This document shows, one piece after another, positions 13,871 through 20,892 of a DNA stretch of 20,892 nt. Position numbers and translations under genes: made by a program. The notes beneath the pieces were generated by a model that made no database searches, was not told the DNA's origin, and saw only the letters and a program-made list of their open reading frames with translations. Source of the stretch: RGIG4097 sp964367645. Lineage in GTDB: Bacteria > Bacillota > Clostridia > Christensenellales > CAG-917. The stretch covers positions 1 through 20,892 of the forward strand of contig CAYIYN010000018.1 in the NCBI GenBank assembly GCA_964367645.1, written 5' to 3'. Numbering within the stretch: the stretch's first letter is position 1; every line of letters starts with the position of its first letter.

Positions 13871-14408
13871 CGCCGTTTCCCTCTTTTTCCAATTCTTTTT
13901 TTATCTTTGCCAAGGCATTTCTATAAGCCCACAATATCGTGCCAAGCGGTTTGTTTAACATATCTGCAATTTCTCTGTGCTTGAAGCCTGCAACGAGATA
14001 CAGCGTTATGATTTGCTTTTCGCTGTCGCTTAGATTTTCGTTAATAATCTGCATTACGGGTCCGGGCAGTTTGTCTTCGATTGTATATTCGGACCTTATA
14101 TCTGTAGACGAATCGTCAAAATCGGCAAAAACTTCTCTCTTTTGACGGTTGATTTCGTTTATGGTTAGATTTTTTGCAATGGTATAAATCCAAGCGAGTG
14201 CGTTGGAACCCGCTTGATATTTGCCTGTCGAGGTACGAACCTTAACGTAGGTATTCTGCATAATGTCCTCGGCGGTATGGTAATTTTTGCACATAGAAAG
14301 GATAAAAGAAAATAAGCCGCGCTTGGTCGCGTTGTAAATTTTTTCAAACGCGATTTCATCGCCGCGTTGAAGTTTTAACATCAATTCGTCAAGTTCTTTT
14401 CTATCCAT
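13860..14408 (-). CDS. ECF-type RNA polymerase sigma factor
   Basis: A 182-residue sigma-70-family factor with only regions 2 and 4. Region 2 (about 15-91) includes HTAEDIMQNTYVKV and the -10-reading helix LAWIYTIAKNLTINEINRQKR. Region 4 (about 126-172) carries the helix-turn-helix LSDSEKQIITLYLVAGF through EIADMLNKPLGTI. It directs RNA polymerase to a small regulon, normally including its own operon. The ATG at 14408 has no ribosome-binding site, and the -10 box lies only 11 bases upstream, so the mRNA should be almost leaderless. The following overlapping gene is its likely anti-sigma factor. Confidence 0.92.
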   Translation of the reverse strand: MDRKELDELMLKLQRGDEIAFEKIYNATKRGLFSFILSMCKNYHTAEDIMQNTYVKVRTSTGKYQAGSNALAWIYTIAKNLTINEINRQKREVFADFDDSSTDIRSEYTIEDKLPGPVMQIINENLSDSEKQIITLYLVAGFKHREIADMLNKPLGTILWAYRNALAKIKKELEKEGNGDEN

Positions 14409-14419
14409 CGTTAAATTTT

Positions 14420-14448
14420 AGTATATCACCGATTGAATTTCATTACAA
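14420..14448 (-). promoter_or_regulatory. Promoter of the sigma/anti-sigma operon
   Basis: On the minus strand, TTGTAA (14443-14448), a 17-bp spacer and TATACT (14420-14425). The predicted start is near 14413, about five bases before the ATG. A 17-base sequence shared with the region upstream of the nifJ promoter lies at 14471-14487. Confidence 0.65.
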
Positions 14449-14541
14449 CACGATTATGAGTCTACCCTACATCAAAAGTCATTATTTTTTAAGATAGCAA
14501 TAATACCTCAAGTAATAGCCGTTTCAAAATGCTAATTCCGT

Positions 14542-14569
14542 TTGCAAACGGGCAAAGTTGTGTTATAGT
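14542..14569 (+). promoter_or_regulatory. Promoter of the ecfA1 operon, extended -10
   Basis: TTGCAA (14542-14547), a 16-bp spacer and TATAGT (14564-14569), preceded by TGT as an extended -10. The predicted start is at or next to the ATG at 14576, so the operon mRNA should be leaderless. Confidence 0.65.
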
Positions 14570-14575
14570 GGTCAT

Positions 14576-15409
14576 ATGTCTTGTATAAGCCTCAAAGGGG
14601 TAAGCTATTCTTATCCGTTAGGGGAGGGCCGCAGTCTAAAAGCCCTCAAAAACCTGTCCATATCTGTTGAGAGTGGTGATTATGTCGCTTTGGTCGGTAT
14701 GAACGGCAGCGGCAAAAGTACGTTAGCCAAATTGCTCAACGGACTTTTTTTGCCCACTTTTGGGGACGTCGCAATCGACGGAATGAACACAAAAGACGAA
14801 AAGAATATTTTTAATATCCGCAAAACAACGGGTATGGTCTTTCAAAATCCCGACAACCAAACTGTTGCGACAATCGTTGAAGACGACGTAGCCTTCGGCC
14901 CCGAAAATCTTGGTGTGCCAAGAGAAGAGTTGGGGCGACGTATAGAATGGGCGCTTGACGCTGTCGGTATGAGCGAATATCGCCATGCCGCCGTGAGCAA
15001 ACTGTCCGGCGGCCAAAAACAGCGCGTAGCCATTGCCGGCGTGCTTGCAATGAAGCCCAATATTCTCGTGCTTGACGAAAGCACTTCAATGCTTGACCCC
15101 ACGGGCAGAGCGGAAATTATGGAAATTGCCAAAAGGCTGAATGCGGACGGAATCACCATTATCAATATCACCCACAATATGGATGAGGCGGCTCAGGCCA
15201 ACAGGATAATCGCACTAAACCGCGGAACGGTTGCAATAGACGGCACCCCCAAAGAGGTTTTTGCCTCTCCGCGCCTCAAAGAATGCGGTCTTACTCTCCC
15301 TTCTGCCGCGCGCATAGAGGAAGAACTGTCGGGGGTCGGATTTTGTTTTGACGACATTTTCTTGAATAAAGACGAACTTGTGGAGGGCGTATGGAAGCAG
15401 TTAAATTAA
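14576..15409 (+). CDS. ecfA1: Energy-coupling factor transporter ATPase EcfA1
   Basis: A 277-residue ABC ATPase of the ECF vitamin/metal uptake complex on the inner face of the membrane. Motifs: Walker A GMNGSGKS (41-48), Q-loop Q90 in VFQNPDNQ, signature LSGGQ (143-147), Walker B ILVLDE (163-168) and switch histidine H200. The SMLDP D-loop and TVEDDVAFGPEN-type stretch are typical of EcfA1/CbiO1. The ATG at 14576 is chosen over the TTG at 14558 because the -10 box would lie inside the longer frame. It overlaps ecfA2 by 19 bases and pairs with it as a heterodimer. No ribosome site is visible. Confidence 0.93.
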   Translation: MSCISLKGVSYSYPLGEGRSLKALKNLSISVESGDYVALVGMNGSGKSTLAKLLNGLFLPTFGDVAIDGMNTKDEKNIFNIRKTTGMVFQNPDNQTVATIVEDDVAFGPENLGVPREELGRRIEWALDAVGMSEYRHAAVSKLSGGQKQRVAIAGVLAMKPNILVLDESTSMLDPTGRAEIMEIAKRLNADGITIINITHNMDEAAQANRIIALNRGTVAIDGTPKEVFASPRLKECGLTLPSAARIEEELSGVGFCFDDIFLNKDELVEGVWKQLN

Positions 15410-16257
15410 ACGGCGTTTCATACGTTTATTCAATTAAGTCGCCCTATGAAAAGAAGGCGCTTTCAGACGTTTCCTTTGTGATTAACGAAGGCGAGTTTGT
15501 TGGTATTATCGGTCATACGGGAAGCGGAAAATCCACACTTTTGCAACACTTGAACGGTCTAATAAAAGCCCAAAGCGGTGAGATAGTCGTTGACGGTATG
15601 GACGCAAGAGATAAAAAAAACCTCAAACAACTGCGTTATCAAGTCGGAATGGTCTTCCAATATCCCGAATATCAACTTTTTGAAGACACGCTTGAGCGCG
15701 ACGTTGCCTTTGGCCCCAAAAATATGAAATTGTCATCCGAAGAAGTGAATGCAAGAGTCCGCCGTGCGCTTGACCTTGTGGGACTTCCCTTTTTGGAATT
15801 TGCCACGCGCTGTCCTTTTGAACTCTCGGGCGGTGAAAAACGCAGAGCGGCAATCGCGGGCGTTATTGCAATGCAGCCCAAAATTCTTGTGCTGGACGAA
15901 CCTTTTGCAGGTTTGGATCCCGTTGGCAGGAAAGAGGTATTAGCACTCATAAAAAAGATAAAATCCGAAGTGTCGCCAACTGTCATAATGGTGTCACATT
16001 CAATGGACGATATAGCCGAATGTACGGATAGAATAATTGCGCTTAAAGACGGCAAGATTGCCGCGGAAGGCACTCCTGGCGAAGTTTTTGGCAACAGAGA
16101 AAGAGTGAGCGAAATGGGTTTGCAACTTCCTTTTGCCGCAACCGTCGTGGACGAACTAAACAAAAAAGGACTGAATTTAAGCAAAGAAATAGTGACAAAT
16201 GCGCAATTGGTGAGTGCTCTAAAAGGCATAAAAGACGGAGGAAAATCCTATGTTTAA
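15391..16257 (+). CDS. ecfA2: Energy-coupling factor transporter ATPase EcfA2
   Basis: A 288-residue second ABC ATPase of the ECF module. Walker A GHTGSGKS (41-48), Q-loop Q90 in VFQYPEYQLF, signature LSGGEK (145-150), Walker B ILVLDE (165-170) and H203. The QYPEYQLFEDT segment and the EPFAGLDP D-loop are characteristic of EcfA2/CbiO2. The ATG lies within the end of ecfA1, four bases after GGAGG, and the stop overlaps ecfT by eight bases, so the three subunits are translationally coupled. Confidence 0.94.
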   Translation: MEAVKLNGVSYVYSIKSPYEKKALSDVSFVINEGEFVGIIGHTGSGKSTLLQHLNGLIKAQSGEIVVDGMDARDKKNLKQLRYQVGMVFQYPEYQLFEDTLERDVAFGPKNMKLSSEEVNARVRRALDLVGLPFLEFATRCPFELSGGEKRRAAIAGVIAMQPKILVLDEPFAGLDPVGRKEVLALIKKIKSEVSPTVIMVSHSMDDIAECTDRIIALKDGKIAAEGTPGEVFGNRERVSEMGLQLPFAATVVDELNKKGLNLSKEIVTNAQLVSALKGIKDGGKSYV

Positions 16258-17092
16258 AGATATTTCCTTCGGTCAATATTATCCCACAAATTCACCCGTG
16301 CACCGTCTTGACGCAAGAGTAAAACTCTTGCTTTCGATACTTTATATCGTTGCCATTTTCTTTATAAAAACTTACTTTGGGTTTATGCTTACGGCAGTGG
16401 TTTTGCTGCTCATTATTCTTGTGGCAAAACTGCCTATGATATCCGTTTTGAAGTCGGTGAGAGCCATACTCTTCATTGTTTTATTTACAGCGATTATCAA
16501 TCTGTTTATTGTGGCAGAGGGAGAAATCTTGTGGAGTTGGAAATTTCTGCACATCACAAAAACGGCAGTTCATACAACGATAAAGATGACATTAAGGCTC
16601 GTTTTGCTGATTTCAGGTGCATCACTGCTCTCTTTGACAACAACTCCTGTCGAGTTAAGCGACGGACTTGAAAGTTTGCTTTCACCACTCAAAGCGGTCA
16701 AGTTTCCCGTTCACGATTTGGCAATGATAATGAGCATCGCTTTAAGGTTTATCCCAACGCTTTTTGAAGAAACAAACAAGATACTCAACGCTCAAAAAGC
16801 AAGGGGAGCATCGTTTGATAGCGGCGGATTATTTGCAAGAGCGAAAGCCTTGCTTCCGGTGCTCATTCCTTTGTTTGTAAATTCGTTCAGACGAGCCGAC
16901 GAACTGGCTTTTGCAATCGACGCGCGCTGTTACAACGCCACCGACAAACGCACGCGTTTTAAAGTAATGAAGCCGGGCTATGCCGACCTTGTCGCTTCTC
17001 TTTTGATACTCGGTTATTTCACTGTTATATTGCTTGACCGCTACTACTTTTGCGGCTCCTTTGATGTTTATATGTTCGGGGGTCTGCTGTGA
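16250..17092 (+). CDS. ecfT: Energy-coupling factor transmembrane protein EcfT
   Basis: A 280-residue membrane scaffold that links the EcfA ATPases to exchangeable substrate-binding S components. Hydrophobic helices are evident at about 26-60, 71-90, 116-132, 155-172, 199-212 and 247-264. The two coupling motifs are present: ARG (184-186, in NAQKARGASF) and a variant ARC (225-227, in AIDARCYN), where Gly is more usual. The ATG follows GGAGG. The stop overlaps the truA start as GTGA. No S-component gene is in the window, as expected for a shared group II module. Confidence 0.93.
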   Translation: MFKDISFGQYYPTNSPVHRLDARVKLLLSILYIVAIFFIKTYFGFMLTAVVLLLIILVAKLPMISVLKSVRAILFIVLFTAIINLFIVAEGEILWSWKFLHITKTAVHTTIKMTLRLVLLISGASLLSLTTTPVELSDGLESLLSPLKAVKFPVHDLAMIMSIALRFIPTLFEETNKILNAQKARGASFDSGGLFARAKALLPVLIPLFVNSFRRADELAFAIDARCYNATDKRTRFKVMKPGYADLVASLLILGYFTVILLDRYYFCGSFDVYMFGGLL

Positions 17093-17841
17093 GATACAAA
17101 GCCGTCATCTCTTATTTTGGACAAAACTACGTCGGTTGGCAGCGTCAACTTAACGGAGTGAGCGTGCAGGAGTGTTTGGAAAAAGCGCTTGAAGAAACAT
17201 TCAATTCTCCCACTGCTTGCACCGCGAGCGGACGCACCGATGCAGGCGTACACGCCGAAGGTCAAGTCGTGCATTTTGACGCGGAAACATCCATTCCCGT
17301 TGAGAAAATTCCGTTTGCCGTGAACACGGCTTTGCCCCGCGATATATCCATGCTTTCGTGCGAGAAGACATCAGACGATTACAACGCGCGCTTTAGTGCA
17401 AAGCGAAAAACCTACCGCTACATACTTTACGTTTCGCGCCACCGTTTGCCGATGCTTGAAAACACTTATGCGCATATCGTGGTTCCTCTTGACGTCGAAA
17501 AGATGAAAGAAGCGGCAAAACTTATTGAAGGCACTCATGATTTTAAATGCTTTCAAGCAAGCGGTTCGGTTGTAAAAACATCTGTTCGCACCGTATATTC
17601 GCTCCAAGTTGAAAGTATAATACCGCCCGCATCGGGCGCGGAGGCGGAAATTTTTATAACCGTTTGCGGGAACGGTTTTTTGTATAATATGGTGCGTATT
17701 ATCGCCGGAACTTTGGTATACGTGGGAATTGACAAATTGTCCATAGAAGATGTAGGGGATATTTTGAACGGAAGAGATCGCACTCTTGCGGGCAAAACTC
17801 TGCCGCCCGAAGGGTTGCATTTGATTTCCGTAGAGTATTAA
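17089..17841 (+). CDS. truA: tRNA pseudouridine(38-40) synthase TruA
   Basis: A 250-residue enzyme that isomerises uridines 38-40 in the tRNA anticodon stem. The catalytic aspartate D51 is in SGRTDAGVHA, the N-terminal strand (YKAVISYFGQNYVGWQRQ) is typical, and the C-terminal NGFLYNMVRIIAGTL block is intact. It starts with GTG at 17089, overlapping the ecfT stop by four bases, with GGGGGT upstream. It is the last gene of the ECF operon. The ribosomal protein genes that often frame this block are not in the window. Confidence 0.95.
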   Translation: MRYKAVISYFGQNYVGWQRQLNGVSVQECLEKALEETFNSPTACTASGRTDAGVHAEGQVVHFDAETSIPVEKIPFAVNTALPRDISMLSCEKTSDDYNARFSAKRKTYRYILYVSRHRLPMLENTYAHIVVPLDVEKMKEAAKLIEGTHDFKCFQASGSVVKTSVRTVYSLQVESIIPPASGAEAEIFITVCGNGFLYNMVRIIAGTLVYVGIDKLSIEDVGDILNGRDRTLAGKTLPPEGLHLISVEY

Positions 17842-17848
17842 TTTTTTT

Positions 17849-17865
17849 AAGCACAGTGCTTTTTT
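17849..17865 (+). terminator. Weak terminator after truA
   Basis: AAGCA and TGCTT form a 5-bp stem with a three-base loop, followed by four Ts, eight bases after the truA stop. The stem is short. Confidence 0.4.
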
Positions 17866-17967
17866 CGCTTTGCCTTCCGCATTGGCAATAACTGTCAAGA
17901 GAGTTGGAAAAACACGCATTTAAAGTCAAAACTGAGCGCCGTCGCGTCCATGCGCGCACTTTTGTCA

Positions 17968-17996
17968 TTGACAAAAGGCTCGCGCGGATATAAGAT
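17968..17996 (+). promoter_or_regulatory. Promoter of the GNAT-like gene
   Basis: A perfect -35 TTGACA (17968-17973), a 17-bp spacer and TAAGAT (17991-17996). TATAAG at 17989 with a 15-bp spacer is the alternative. Either places the start within about six bases of the ATG at 18006, so no ribosome site can fit. Confidence 0.55.
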
Positions 17997-18005
17997 TTAT
18001 ATAAT

Positions 18006-18386
18006 ATGTTAACTTTGAAATTTGAAACGGAAAAAAATAATTTGGCAGCGGCATATGCTGCGCTGAAACTCTGCGAAGAATCAAACGGTGCTAATTTTGT
18101 TTTTTTTGAAGATGACGAGGTTGTTGGGCTTATGAGAATCTTTGTGAAAGAAGACAAAGCCCTTATCGATAAAATCGTTTTCTTGCCTGAAGTCGAAGAG
18201 GGTGACAAAAAATTCTTTGTCCATGTGATGCTCTTAAAACTGCACGATGCCACACCTTTAACCGTGCGCTTGGAAGGTGAAATAAAAGAACTGCTGCCAT
18301 ACGGCTTCCATTTTGAAAACGGCGGTACGGAGGCGTTTTCAAAAGATATCGACGTGCACACAAACTGTGGTGGCAAAAACGACTAG
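18006..18386 (+). CDS. Small GNAT-like hypothetical protein
   Basis: A 126-residue acidic protein. The order helix (AAAYAALKLCEE), strand pair (NFVFFEDDEVVGLMRIFVKED), strand (ALIDKIVFLPE) and a late LLPYGFHFENGG turn resembles an N-acetyltransferase (GNAT) fold of minimal length. A clear acetyl-CoA-binding R/QxxGxG/A motif is missing, so it may be inactive or a structural relative. Its start is ATG 18006 with a predicted leaderless mRNA. It stands alone between truA and glnS. Confidence 0.5.
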   Translation: MLTLKFETEKNNLAAAYAALKLCEESNGANFVFFEDDEVVGLMRIFVKEDKALIDKIVFLPEVEEGDKKFFVHVMLLKLHDATPLTVRLEGEIKELLPYGFHFENGGTEAFSKDIDVHTNCGGKND

Positions 18387-18457
18387 GCTAAATAGCGTCG
18401 ATTATCAAAAAACAGATAGATAATGTTCGGCTAACTTAACGGAAGTTGCCGACGAAG

Positions 18458-18485
18458 TTGAAATAAAAACAAACAAATTAATAAT
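18458..18485 (+). promoter_or_regulatory. Promoter of glnS
   Basis: TTGAAA (18458-18463), a 16-bp spacer and AATAAT (18480-18485). The predicted start near 18492 lies past the TTG at 18488, which rules that codon out as the translation start. Confidence 0.5.
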
Positions 18486-18496
18486 GTTTGCCGATA

Positions 18497-18510
18497 CCTG
18501 CAAATGCAGG
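18497..18510 (+). other. Hairpin in the short glnS leader
   Basis: CCTGCAAATGCAGG is a perfect inverted repeat within the predicted leader, directly before the start region. It could modulate initiation. The leader is far too short for a T-box. Confidence 0.3.
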
Positions 18511-18526
18511 GCGGATGTGGAAAAAT

Positions 18527-20158
18527 ATGGAAGAAATCAATTCTGGAAATTTTATAGAAGATATAATCGACGAAGAGTTGGCGGCGGGCAAAATAAGCAA
18601 AATTATCACGCGCTTTCCGCCTGAACCAAACGGCTATCTTCACATAGGCCACGCAAAAGCACTATGCATCAACTTCGGTATGAAAGAAAAGTACCACGGC
18701 GAGTGCAATCTCCGTTTCGACGACACAAACCCCGCCAAAGAAGATGTGGAGTATATGGAGTCAATCAAAGCGGATATAAAGTGGCTCGGCTTTGAGTGGG
18801 ACAGAGTGTTAAACGCGTCGGACTATTTCGGCAAAATGCACGAGTGCGCGTTGAAACTTATTCGTGACGGCAAAGCGTACGTTTGCGACCTAACAGCGGA
18901 TGAAATCCGCAAGACTAGGGGCAACCTCACCGAACCCGGCAAGGAAAGTCCGTATCGCAACCGAAGTGTTGAAGAAAACCTCGACCTTTTTGAACGTATG
19001 AAAGAGGGCGAATTTGAAGACGGAGCTAGGGTGTTGCGCGCCAAAATCGATATGGCGTCACCAAACATCAACATGCGTGACCCCGTCATATACAGAATTT
19101 GCCACGCCGAGCATCCGCACACGGGCAAGCAATGGGTCATCTACCCAATGTACGACTTCGCGCACCCGATTGAAGACGCTGTTGAAGGCATCACTCATTC
19201 GTTGTGCTCGCTGGAGTTTGAAAATCACCGCCCGCTTTACGATTGGGTGACACTAAACTGCGGTTTTCCCGTGCCGCGCCCGCGTCAAATTGAATTTGCA
19301 AGGCTAAACCTCACTCACTCCGTTATGAGCAAAAGGTTTATAAAAAAACTTGTAGACGAGGGCATCGTTTGGGGTTGGAACGATCCTAGACTTTTAACGC
19401 TATCGGGGATTAAAGAGCGAGGTTACCCTCCTGAAGCGGTGCGGGATTTTTGCTCCAGAATAGGAGTCGCAAAGGCTGACAGCGTAGTGGACATCGCCAT
19501 TTTGGAACACTGTGTGAGAGAAAATCTCAACATTAACGCCGCACGCGCAATGGTCGTTACCAAGCCTCTGAAAGTGATAGTGGACAATTATGCTGAAGGC
19601 AAGACGGAACTTTGCGAAATAGAAAACAATCCTCAAAAAGAAGGAAGCGGCACACACGATATTACGTTCTCAAGAGAATTGTATATTGAGCGCGATGATT
19701 TCAACCTGAACCCTCCTCCTAAATATTTTAGGCTGAAGCCCGACGGCATTGTGCGCTTAAAAGGCGCGTATATCGTCAAATATTCAAGGTGTGAGATTGA
19801 CGAAAACGGAGAGCCGATTTGTGTTCATGTCGAGTTGCTAGAAGGCACAAAATCGGGCGACGAAGGCGCAAACGTGAAGGTCAAGGGCACGATACATTGG
19901 GTGAACGCTGCCGATTGCATCGACGTAAAACTGAATATGTTTGACTATCTTATCAACGACGGCGAAGAGGATTATATGGACAGGGTAAACTCGGATTCTC
20001 TTACCGTTTTAAATGCCAAGGCGGAGCGATTCTTGGAAAATGCAAAAGCGGGAGAAAGATTCCAGTTTTTAAGACAAGGTTATTTTGTAAAGCGCGACGT
20101 CAAAGGCGAGGAATATAACAGTATTGTCGGACTAAAAGACGGCTATAGACCGCAATAA
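18527..20158 (+). CDS. glnS: Glutaminyl-tRNA synthetase
   Basis: A class I aminoacyl-tRNA synthetase that charges tRNA-Gln with glutamine. The frame from this ATG is 543 residues. The HIGH signature appears in PPEPNGYLHIGHAKA near the N-terminus and KMSKS as VMSKRF about 250 residues later. The GlnRS-type RFDDTNP, YDFAHP and C-terminal anticodon-binding beta-barrels (ENNPQKEGSG, IHWVNA) are present. ATG 18527 (MEEINSG) gives the usual N-terminus; ATG 18515 (MWKNMEE) is an alternative, with AGGG close upstream. Many Firmicutes lack GlnRS and use Glu-tRNA amidation, so its presence is lineage-informative. Confidence 0.95.
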   Translation: MEEINSGNFIEDIIDEELAAGKISKIITRFPPEPNGYLHIGHAKALCINFGMKEKYHGECNLRFDDTNPAKEDVEYMESIKADIKWLGFEWDRVLNASDYFGKMHECALKLIRDGKAYVCDLTADEIRKTRGNLTEPGKESPYRNRSVEENLDLFERMKEGEFEDGARVLRAKIDMASPNINMRDPVIYRICHAEHPHTGKQWVIYPMYDFAHPIEDAVEGITHSLCSLEFENHRPLYDWVTLNCGFPVPRPRQIEFARLNLTHSVMSKRFIKKLVDEGIVWGWNDPRLLTLSGIKERGYPPEAVRDFCSRIGVAKADSVVDIAILEHCVRENLNINAARAMVVTKPLKVIVDNYAEGKTELCEIENNPQKEGSGTHDITFSRELYIERDDFNLNPPPKYFRLKPDGIVRLKGAYIVKYSRCEIDENGEPICVHVELLEGTKSGDEGANVKVKGTIHWVNAADCIDVKLNMFDYLINDGEEDYMDRVNSDSLTVLNAKAERFLENAKAGERFQFLRQGYFVKRDVKGEEYNSIVGLKDGYRPQ

Positions 20159-20300
20159 AAAGTCGCTTGTGTTAAATCGCCGGCAGACTCAAAAAAAGAT
20201 AATTGCGGAAGAAACAATCAATGATAAAACAAAAACGACTTATAAAGCCGAAGGTAAACCAAGCAACAAACAGAAATCTTTAGGCGCAATCGAGGAACAT

Positions 20301-20892
20301 ATGTTTATTTGCAAAATATGCGGAAGCGAAGTAGAGGCAGGGCAGGCATTTTGCTCCAAATGCGGGGCTGACGTTGCCGATAGCTACGTGGCCAAATGCT
20401 CATCGTGCGGCACACTAAACAATGCGGGCAGCCGCTATTGTGCTAAGTGCGGAAGCATTTTAAATGTAATAAGCAAACCGGTTTGCTTAATTTGCGGTGC
20501 GAAAAATCTGCCGGGTGCAAAGTTTTGCGTGTCTTGCGGCGCGCCTTTGCCTCTAAACGAGGAAACTCACGACAGTTTGGATGTCATCGAAGCGCGAAAA
20601 ACCAAACTCAAGCTTGACCTTATAGTAAAAGAGAGGATGAAAGGCATAGACAAAGAGATAGCCGACAAACGTGTCAAAATGCTCGAGGACAAAGAAAAAG
20701 GCTTGAGAGAGGTGGAAGACTACCGCAAAAAAACCAATGCCGAACTTTCTCATCAGGCAAAATTGCTTGACGCGTACCGCGAAAAAATCAACGAAATGGG
20801 TTCCGAAGACGTCAATAAACTCAAAAAGATATCCGCAAATTTGAAGGAACTTGCGACATATTATTCGGATCCATATTCGGAGATTGACGAGG
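20301..20892 (+). CDS. Zinc-ribbon/coiled-coil protein (partial, runs off window)
   Basis: An open frame of 197 codons without a stop. The N-terminus holds three zinc ribbons, each two CxxC pairs: C4/C7 with C18/C21, C33/C36 with C47/C50, and C62/C65 with C76/C79. A long charged helix follows (about 95-175, rich in Lys and Glu), probably a coiled coil. Such double-zinc-ribbon proteins are common in Clostridia and of mostly unknown function. ATG 20301 has GAGG five bases upstream. The 142 bases between glnS and this gene show no clear terminator, so it may be co-transcribed with glnS. Confidence 0.8.
   Translation, partial: MFICKICGSEVEAGQAFCSKCGADVADSYVAKCSSCGTLNNAGSRYCAKCGSILNVISKPVCLICGAKNLPGAKFCVSCGAPLPLNEETHDSLDVIEARKTKLKLDLIVKERMKGIDKEIADKRVKMLEDKEKGLREVEDYRKKTNAELSHQAKLLDAYREKINEMGSEDVNKLKKISANLKELATYYSDPYSEIDE

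Noticed and set aside
14488..14575. Vitamin riboswitch upstream of ecfA1
   Set aside because: The predicted start is at the ATG, so there is no leader, and no conserved riboswitch core was seen in the short divergent region.
18488..18526. TTG start for glnS at 18488
   Set aside because: It lies at or before the predicted transcription start and gives a non-conserved extension; ATG 18527 or 18515 fits better.
18387..18526. T-box leader for glnS
   Set aside because: The predicted leader is only about 30 bases, with no specifier stem or T-box sequence.

Overview
The window looks like a moderately AT-rich Firmicutes chromosome, most likely an uncultured gut-type Clostridia. This rests on a full-length anaerobic pyruvate:ferredoxin oxidoreductase, the ecfA1-ecfA2-ecfT-truA order typical of Firmicutes, a glutaminyl-tRNA synthetase, and a large surface lipoprotein with InlB-type and GLUG-type repeats. 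No RNA gene or CRISPR array was seen.

Layout. Positions 1-1031 hold a 17-bp minisatellite and a minus-strand glutamate-5-kinase-like amino acid kinase. Positions about 1220-6435 form a compact accessory island, all on the minus strand. In transcription order it has three small plasmid/phage-like genes, a 14-codon remnant of a phage DNA-methylase-like gene, a replication initiator (HUH nickase plus SF3-type ATPase), an exported beta-rich protein, a secreted SGNH hydrolase, a small signal-anchor peptide, and an IS30 transposase lacking its N-terminal helix-turn-helix. A 34-bp repeat (33/34 identical) lies just upstream of rep and again just after the SGNH gene, 2,990 bp apart. More diverged copies sit at both ends of the transposase fragment. 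The simplest reading is an integrated single-stranded or rolling-circle replicon in a mosaic of modules joined at this repeat. This is the most unusual part of the window.

Positions 6481-10167 carry nifJ with a clear promoter and terminator. They are followed by a 343-bp gene-free stretch holding an exact 74-bp direct duplication and a terminator facing the other way. Positions 10464-14448 (minus) encode the surface lipoprotein, a membrane anti-sigma factor and its ECF sigma factor. Positions 14542-17865 (plus) are the overlapping ECF-transporter/truA operon. Then come a small GNAT-like gene, glnS, and the start of a zinc-ribbon/coiled-coil protein cut by the window end.

How they work together. 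NifJ feeds acetyl-CoA and reduced ferredoxin to anaerobic metabolism. EcfA1A2T is the shared energizing module for vitamin or metal uptake; no substrate-binding S component is present here. The sigma/anti-sigma pair probably senses the envelope and may control the neighbouring lipoprotein. Three genes (sigma factor, ecfA1, the GNAT-like gene) have promoters so close to the start codon that their mRNAs should be leaderless or nearly so.
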